8,640 nucleotides of DNA from Acetobacteraceae bacterium (GTDB lineage Bacteria; Pseudomonadota; Alphaproteobacteria; Acetobacterales; Acetobacteraceae): contig PLSZ01000160.1 of the NCBI GenBank assembly GCA_003164305.1, forward strand, positions 1-8,640, in the 5' to 3' direction. Of this stretch, positions 6,034 to 8,640 are shown piece by piece. Below the pieces are notes generated by a model, which saw nothing but the letters and a program-made list of their open reading frames with translations, was not told where the DNA came from and made no database searches. Position 1 is the stretch's first letter. Every line of letters begins with the position of its first letter. The position numbers were made by a program, and so were the translations under genes.

Positions 6034-6798
6034 ATGGGCGTGTTGGGAAGCGTCGCCGCCATCGTGATCGTGCTGCTGTTGCTGTCGGTGCGCATGGCGC
6101 AGGAGTATCAGCGAGCCGTCATCTTCCGCCTCGGCCGTGTCAAAGGCCATCGCGGTCCCGGCCTTTACTTGCTGATCCCGCTGATCGAGCGCCAGGTTAC
6201 CGTCGATCTGCGCACCATCACGCAGCAACTCGATACCCAGGAGACGCTCAGCAGCGACGGCGTCGCGGTCAAGGTCAACGCCGTGCTGTGGTATCGCGCC
6301 GCCGACCCGGAACGCACGGTCGTCTCGGTGGCGAACTGGAAGAACGCGGTGCAGCAGGCGGCCGAGACCGGTATGCGCGACACCATCGGCCAAAGCGAAC
6401 TGGATGGGTTGCTGCGCGACCGCCTGTCCGTCAACGCGAGGTTGCTGGAAGTGCTGCGCGCGACCGTGCAGCGCTGGGGCGTTGAAATTGAAGCCGTCGA
6501 GTTAAAAGACCTCGACATCCCCGAACAGATGCAGCGCGCCATCGCCCGCGAAGCCGAAGCGATCCGCGAAAAGCGTGCCCGTATCATCAAGGCCGAAGGC
6601 GAGATGGAGGCAGCGGCGAAACTGACCGAAGCCGCGAAAATGATTGGCGGGCATCCCGCCGCGTTGGAAATCCGCCGGTTGCAAACGATCTCGGAAGTCG
6701 GCGCCGAGCATAACAGCACAACCGTCCTGATGATTCCCGGCGAATTCCTCGCCGCCGCGGCGGCGTTCGCGCGCGCTCAGGAGGCCAACCGCGGTTAA
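6034..6798 (+). CDS. Slipin family protein (stomatin-like, SPFH/band 7)
   Basis: This 254-residue membrane-anchored protein has one hydrophobic segment at residues 5-19, then the SPFH core. EYQRAVIFRLGRVKGHRGPGLYLLIPLIERQVTVDLRT (24-61) is the hallmark stomatin opening. QQLDTQETLSSDGVAVKVNAVLWYR (64-88) and the MRDTIGQSELDGLLRDR segment (114-130) follow. RWGVEIEAVELKDLDIPEQMQRAIAREAEA (147-176) leads into a charged Ala/Glu-rich coiled coil (to about 205). The C-terminal TISEVGAEHNSTTVLMIPGEF is the usual slipin oligomerisation end. Slipins form large ring assemblies in the inner membrane linked to membrane organisation and protein quality control. Many prokaryotic slipins sit next to an NfeD protease gene; none is found here within the window. 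AAGGA 9 bp before the ATG is a good ribosome site. Family is certain; cellular role is general. Confidence 0.93.
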   Translation: MGVLGSVAAIVIVLLLLSVRMAQEYQRAVIFRLGRVKGHRGPGLYLLIPLIERQVTVDLRTITQQLDTQETLSSDGVAVKVNAVLWYRAADPERTVVSVANWKNAVQQAAETGMRDTIGQSELDGLLRDRLSVNARLLEVLRATVQRWGVEIEAVELKDLDIPEQMQRAIAREAEAIREKRARIIKAEGEMEAAAKLTEAAKMIGGHPAALEIRRLQTISEVGAEHNSTTVLMIPGEFLAAAAAFARAQEANRG

Positions 6799-6843
6799 AT
6801 CGCCCGTCCCTTCACCATCGCCGTGTATCGTTCGGAGTTCGTT

Positions 6844-6996
6844 GTGCTGTGCGATCAACTCGCCGCGAAGGGCGACGATCGCGCGTCGTTTTTCATTGCG
6901 CTCGACGGCAAGCACACGCCGCCGAAGGATTTGCGCAACTGGCTGATCCAACGCTCGACGGTCGGTGGAACCCGCGGGTGCCCGGCAAACTGGTGA
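6844..6996 (+). CDS. Possible small hypothetical protein or gene remnant
   Basis: A GTG at 6844 preceded by GGAG (6834-6837, 6-nt spacer) opens a 50-codon frame encoding LCDQLAAKGDDRASFFIALD and continuing through GKHTPPKDLRNWLIQRS. It ends at TGA 6994-6996. The frame is also open back to the slipin stop codon, and its third positions look like those of real genes here, so it may be the remains of a longer gene or a short gene after slipin. I do not recognise a family. The last residues (GGTRGCPANW) look less protein-like, and a frameshift near 6960 is possible. It could equally be chance. Confidence 0.25.
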   Translation: MLCDQLAAKGDDRASFFIALDGKHTPPKDLRNWLIQRSTVGGTRGCPANW

Positions 6997-7330
6997 ACCA
7001 ATACCAATCAAACAAAACACTGACCCTCGCTCGTAAGTTCGTCATGGCCCGGCTTGACCGCATAGACATCAAGATAAGGCCGGCGAAGGCGAAACTTTCC
7101 CCCGAACGTCATCCTCGGGCTCGACCCGAGGATCGGCCCGCCCAGGCACCTTGCCAGACTTTTAACGTCCTTGGCGGGTCGAGGGATCCTCGGGTCGAGC
7201 CCGAGGATGACGGGAAAAGGCGGTCATTGTCCTCCACGGCGGTTTATCTTGATGCCTATGCGGCTTGACCGGGCCATGACGAAAGCTGCCCCGGAGAGTC
7301 GATGGTTGCGACGTTTGGTGTAATACAGCC
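6997..7330. other. Non-coding stretch around the repeat element
   Basis: Apart from the small candidate frame (6844-6996) and the repeat (7038-7283), the 532 bp from 6799 to 7330 holds nothing I can call. The 140-codon plus-strand frame crossing here reads through the palindromes and has no protein character. No intrinsic terminator with a T-run is visible for the slipin or glycosyltransferase genes, so the repeat's hairpins are the only candidate 3' structures. Confidence 0.6.
7038..7283. repeat. 246-bp nested inverted repeat built from four REP-like palindromes
   Basis: The outer arms are 7038-7077 and 7244-7283. They match in inverted orientation over 40 bp except for one base pair and the 5-bp hairpin loop. 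The inner arms, 7107-7134 and 7185-7212, are a perfect 28-bp inverted pair. Each inner arm is itself a hairpin (ATCCTCGGG-CTCGA-CCCGAGGAT in the left arm). Both arm types begin with CGTCAT on their outer side and carry a CTTGA or CTCGA loop, so they are variants of one palindrome family. Similar elements are common between genes in alphaproteobacteria. The arrangement (two units facing two units) resembles a REPIN/BIME or a MITE. There is no coding frame inside and no clear target duplication. It lies 3' to both the slipin gene and the converging glycosyltransferase gene, where it could protect or end transcripts. Confidence 0.85.
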
Positions 7331-8305
7331 TCAGGTTCGCCGCGACAGCACCGGTTCAAGCACCGCCGGATCGGGCCGGCGCGCGGCGTCGATCTGTCGC
7401 AGCGCCAGCATCTGAAAAATTCGATCCGGCAACGTCACGGCCGGCCGCCCATGCCTCGCCAGGTAAGACTTCACCATGTCGTCGGCATTCTCCGGCAAAC
7501 CTTCATAACCGTGCTCATAAACGATGCTCCTTATCGCCAGGTTCTGCAGCCGCCCACGCATTTGCCGCACCTTGCGCTGAAACTGCCGCTTCAGATCGCG
7601 CAACCGAAACGGCGACAGCACCGGGATTGCATACGTCGCGTCCGGGCTGTGGACGATGCGCTTCTGCTCCCACGCGTTATGCAGCGGATCGAGGTTATGC
7701 AGCGCCATCGATCCGACCAGACCGTCACCGTAATAAAGTCCGATCGGCAACCGCAGGCCGCGCGCCACCAGGCGATCGACGAATTCCGCCCGCAGCGCAT
7801 GCAACTGGCCATGCAGGCGGCTGCCTTCGGTGAACGTGCGTTCGGTGTCCAGCACCATCGTGCGCCCGTTCGCCGCGACCCCGGTGGCGGCGACGGCGTC
7901 TGGCTGTTCCGCGAGCAACGTCTCCATCACGGCCAACGATCGGGGGCCGATTCGCGCATAGGCGTCGATGAAAAAGTAATAATGCGCGGGTTCTCGCAAA
8001 CCATGGAAAAACCGGTTGATGGCGTTGGCCTTATCGCCATGCGCGATGGTATAAACCGCGATCGGAATGCCGCGCCTCCGGGCTGCCTCCAGCGCCAGCG
8101 CCGCGCTGTCGTCGCTGGAGCCATTGACGATCAGCGTGATCAGCGTCCGCCGCTGCTGGCTGGCGTCGGCGATGCTCTCGATACAGTGGACAATCGACCA
8201 CCGCTCATTGCGGCAGAACACCGCGACGTTCCAGTCCCATGGCACATCGCCCGCGGCGGGAGTTGGTTGGTCGGCGGCGTGCGCGCGTATCACGGTCGTA
8301 TTCAT
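7331..8305 (-). CDS. Glycosyltransferase family 2-like protein (GT-A fold)
   Basis: From the ATG at 8303-8305 the protein has 324 residues. WNVAVFCRNERWSIVHCIESI (25-45) and ITLIVNGSSDDSAALA (56-71) form the nucleotide-sugar binding half of a GT-A domain. HGDKANAINRFFH (89-101) is the typical 'GK..A.N' segment. YYFFIDAYARIGPRSL (109-124) contains Asp114 where the metal-binding DxD/DAD normally lies, here reduced to DAY. YYGDGLVGSMAL (191-202) may take the place of the acceptor-side acidic motif. The basic C-terminal part (QFQRKVRQMRGRLQNLAIRS) and the absence of membrane helices suggest a cytoplasmic, perhaps membrane-associated enzyme. A TTG at 8368 would add 21 residues, but the added segment has no conserved character; the ATG has no strong ribosome site either. 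Sugar and acceptor are unknown, and there are no other polysaccharide genes nearby. The fold call is good; activity is less sure. Confidence 0.75.
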   Translation of the reverse strand: MNTTVIRAHAADQPTPAAGDVPWDWNVAVFCRNERWSIVHCIESIADASQQRRTLITLIVNGSSDDSAALALEAARRRGIPIAVYTIAHGDKANAINRFFHGLREPAHYYFFIDAYARIGPRSLAVMETLLAEQPDAVAATGVAANGRTMVLDTERTFTEGSRLHGQLHALRAEFVDRLVARGLRLPIGLYYGDGLVGSMALHNLDPLHNAWEQKRIVHSPDATYAIPVLSPFRLRDLKRQFQRKVRQMRGRLQNLAIRSIVYEHGYEGLPENADDMVKSYLARHGRPAVTLPDRIFQMLALRQIDAARRPDPAVLEPVLSRRT

Positions 8306-8454
8306 CTTGCCGGTATGATAGCCGGAAAGCCCGCGTCGGTGCCAATCGGATCGGGACACGAAGAACAATCCGCCGCGCGTCCCGAGGCGGCCGGAACCAC
8401 ACCCGCCAGGGCTACGCCCAGACCCGGGGGACTGGTAAACCCGGCGCCGCCTGG

Positions 8455-8504
8455 TTGCGATCCGCGCGCGACACCCATATTGATAACTCTTTCCCGTCGC
8501 GCGC
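8455..8504 (+). promoter_or_regulatory. Candidate promoter and dyad upstream of the M16 peptidase gene
   Basis: TTGCGA (8455-8460) and TATTGA (8478-8483) with a 17-bp spacer make a plausible -35/-10 pair, with a start near 8490. Overlapping it are perfect 9-bp inverted arms, GCGCGCGAC (8464-8472) and GTCGCGCGC (8496-8504), separated by a 23-bp AT-rich stretch that contains the -10. The dyad could be an operator or chance in GC-rich DNA. Confidence 0.35.
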
Positions 8505-8530
8505 CCTCACTCCCAGGACTCAGTCACCCC

Positions 8531-8640
8531 GTGAACGAACTCATCCAGACGACCCGCCTCCCCTCCGGCCTGACCGTCGTCACCGAGCGGATGGACCGGG
8601 TCGAAACCGTCTCCTTCGGCGCTTACGTCGCCACCGGGTC
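8531..8640 (+). CDS. M16 family zinc peptidase, MPP-like (5' part only)
   Basis: Thirty-six codons and two bases are visible, starting at a GTG. TTRLPSGLTVVTERMDRVETVSFGAYVATGS is the classic N terminus of alphaproteobacterial pitrilysin-type peptidases related to the mitochondrial processing peptidase beta subunit ('LpnGl.v..e.m....sv.vgv.v..GsR'). The zinc motif HxxEH would follow about 20-25 residues beyond the window edge. No in-frame alternative start lies nearby upstream. AGGA at 8515-8518 is a rather distant ribosome site (12 bp). The gene diverges from the glycosyltransferase gene, with about 225 bp between them. These enzymes degrade or process peptides. The family call is strong despite the short length; whether it is active cannot be judged here. 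Confidence 0.88.
   Translation, partial: MNELIQTTRLPSGLTVVTERMDRVETVSFGAYVATG

Noticed and set aside
6849..7268. 140-codon plus-strand frame through the repeat element
   Set aside because: Half of it is translation of palindromic repeats (PRARPEDR, DPRVEPEDDG), a known artefact of REP-like sequences.
7038..7283. CRISPR-like array
   Set aside because: The repeated units are inverted, differ in sequence and have no regular direct spacing or spacers; they are REP-type palindromes.

Overview
The window is GC-rich and gene-dense. Codon third positions are strongly G/C, and three families point to an alphaproteobacterium, plausibly Acetobacteraceae/Rhodospirillales: an Uma2-type nuclease, a Hint_2 protein with its usual C-terminal extension, and an MPP-like M16 peptidase. 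Other signs are the REP-like palindromes with CTTGA/CTCGA loops. This placement is inferred from protein style, not from a marker gene.

Layout. (1) Positions 1-666 hold the end of one MaoC-fold dehydratase gene and a complete second one in the same operon, closed by a long hairpin. Together they probably form a two-subunit (R)-3-hydroxyacyl-CoA/ACP dehydratase or enoyl hydratase. (2) Positions 790-1372 hold an Uma2 (DUF820) nuclease gene broken by two separate -1 frameshifts. (3) Positions 1501-3698 form a compact C4-dicarboxylate uptake unit. It has an exact core match to the sigma-54 consensus, a 12-bp GntR-type palindrome over the predicted transcription start, a FadR-type (FCD) GntR regulator, a DctA-family symporter and a strong terminator. 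(4) On the minus strand, 3711-5738 encodes a 675-residue metalloprotease-like protein fused to a Hint self-processing domain. (5) A short slipin (stomatin/SPFH) gene follows at 6034-6798, divergent from the protease-Hint gene. (6) Positions 6799-7330 lack a convincing gene but carry a 246-bp nested inverted-repeat element made of four REP-like units. (7) A GT-A glycosyltransferase-like gene lies on the minus strand at 7331-8305. It diverges from the start of an M16 peptidase gene that runs off the window at 8531.

How it fits together. The clearest functional unit is the sigma-54/GntR/dctA block. The predicted repressor site sits on the start site of a promoter class that needs an activator ATPase, so expression would depend on both an activator (not in the window) and release of the local repressor. 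The other genes look like ordinary accessory or housekeeping neighbours with no shared pathway. I do not see a convincing undescribed multi-gene system. The most unusual items are the doubly controlled dct promoter, the protease-Hint fusion without a classical signal peptide, and the outer repeat pair whose hairpin loop has the wrong relative orientation.
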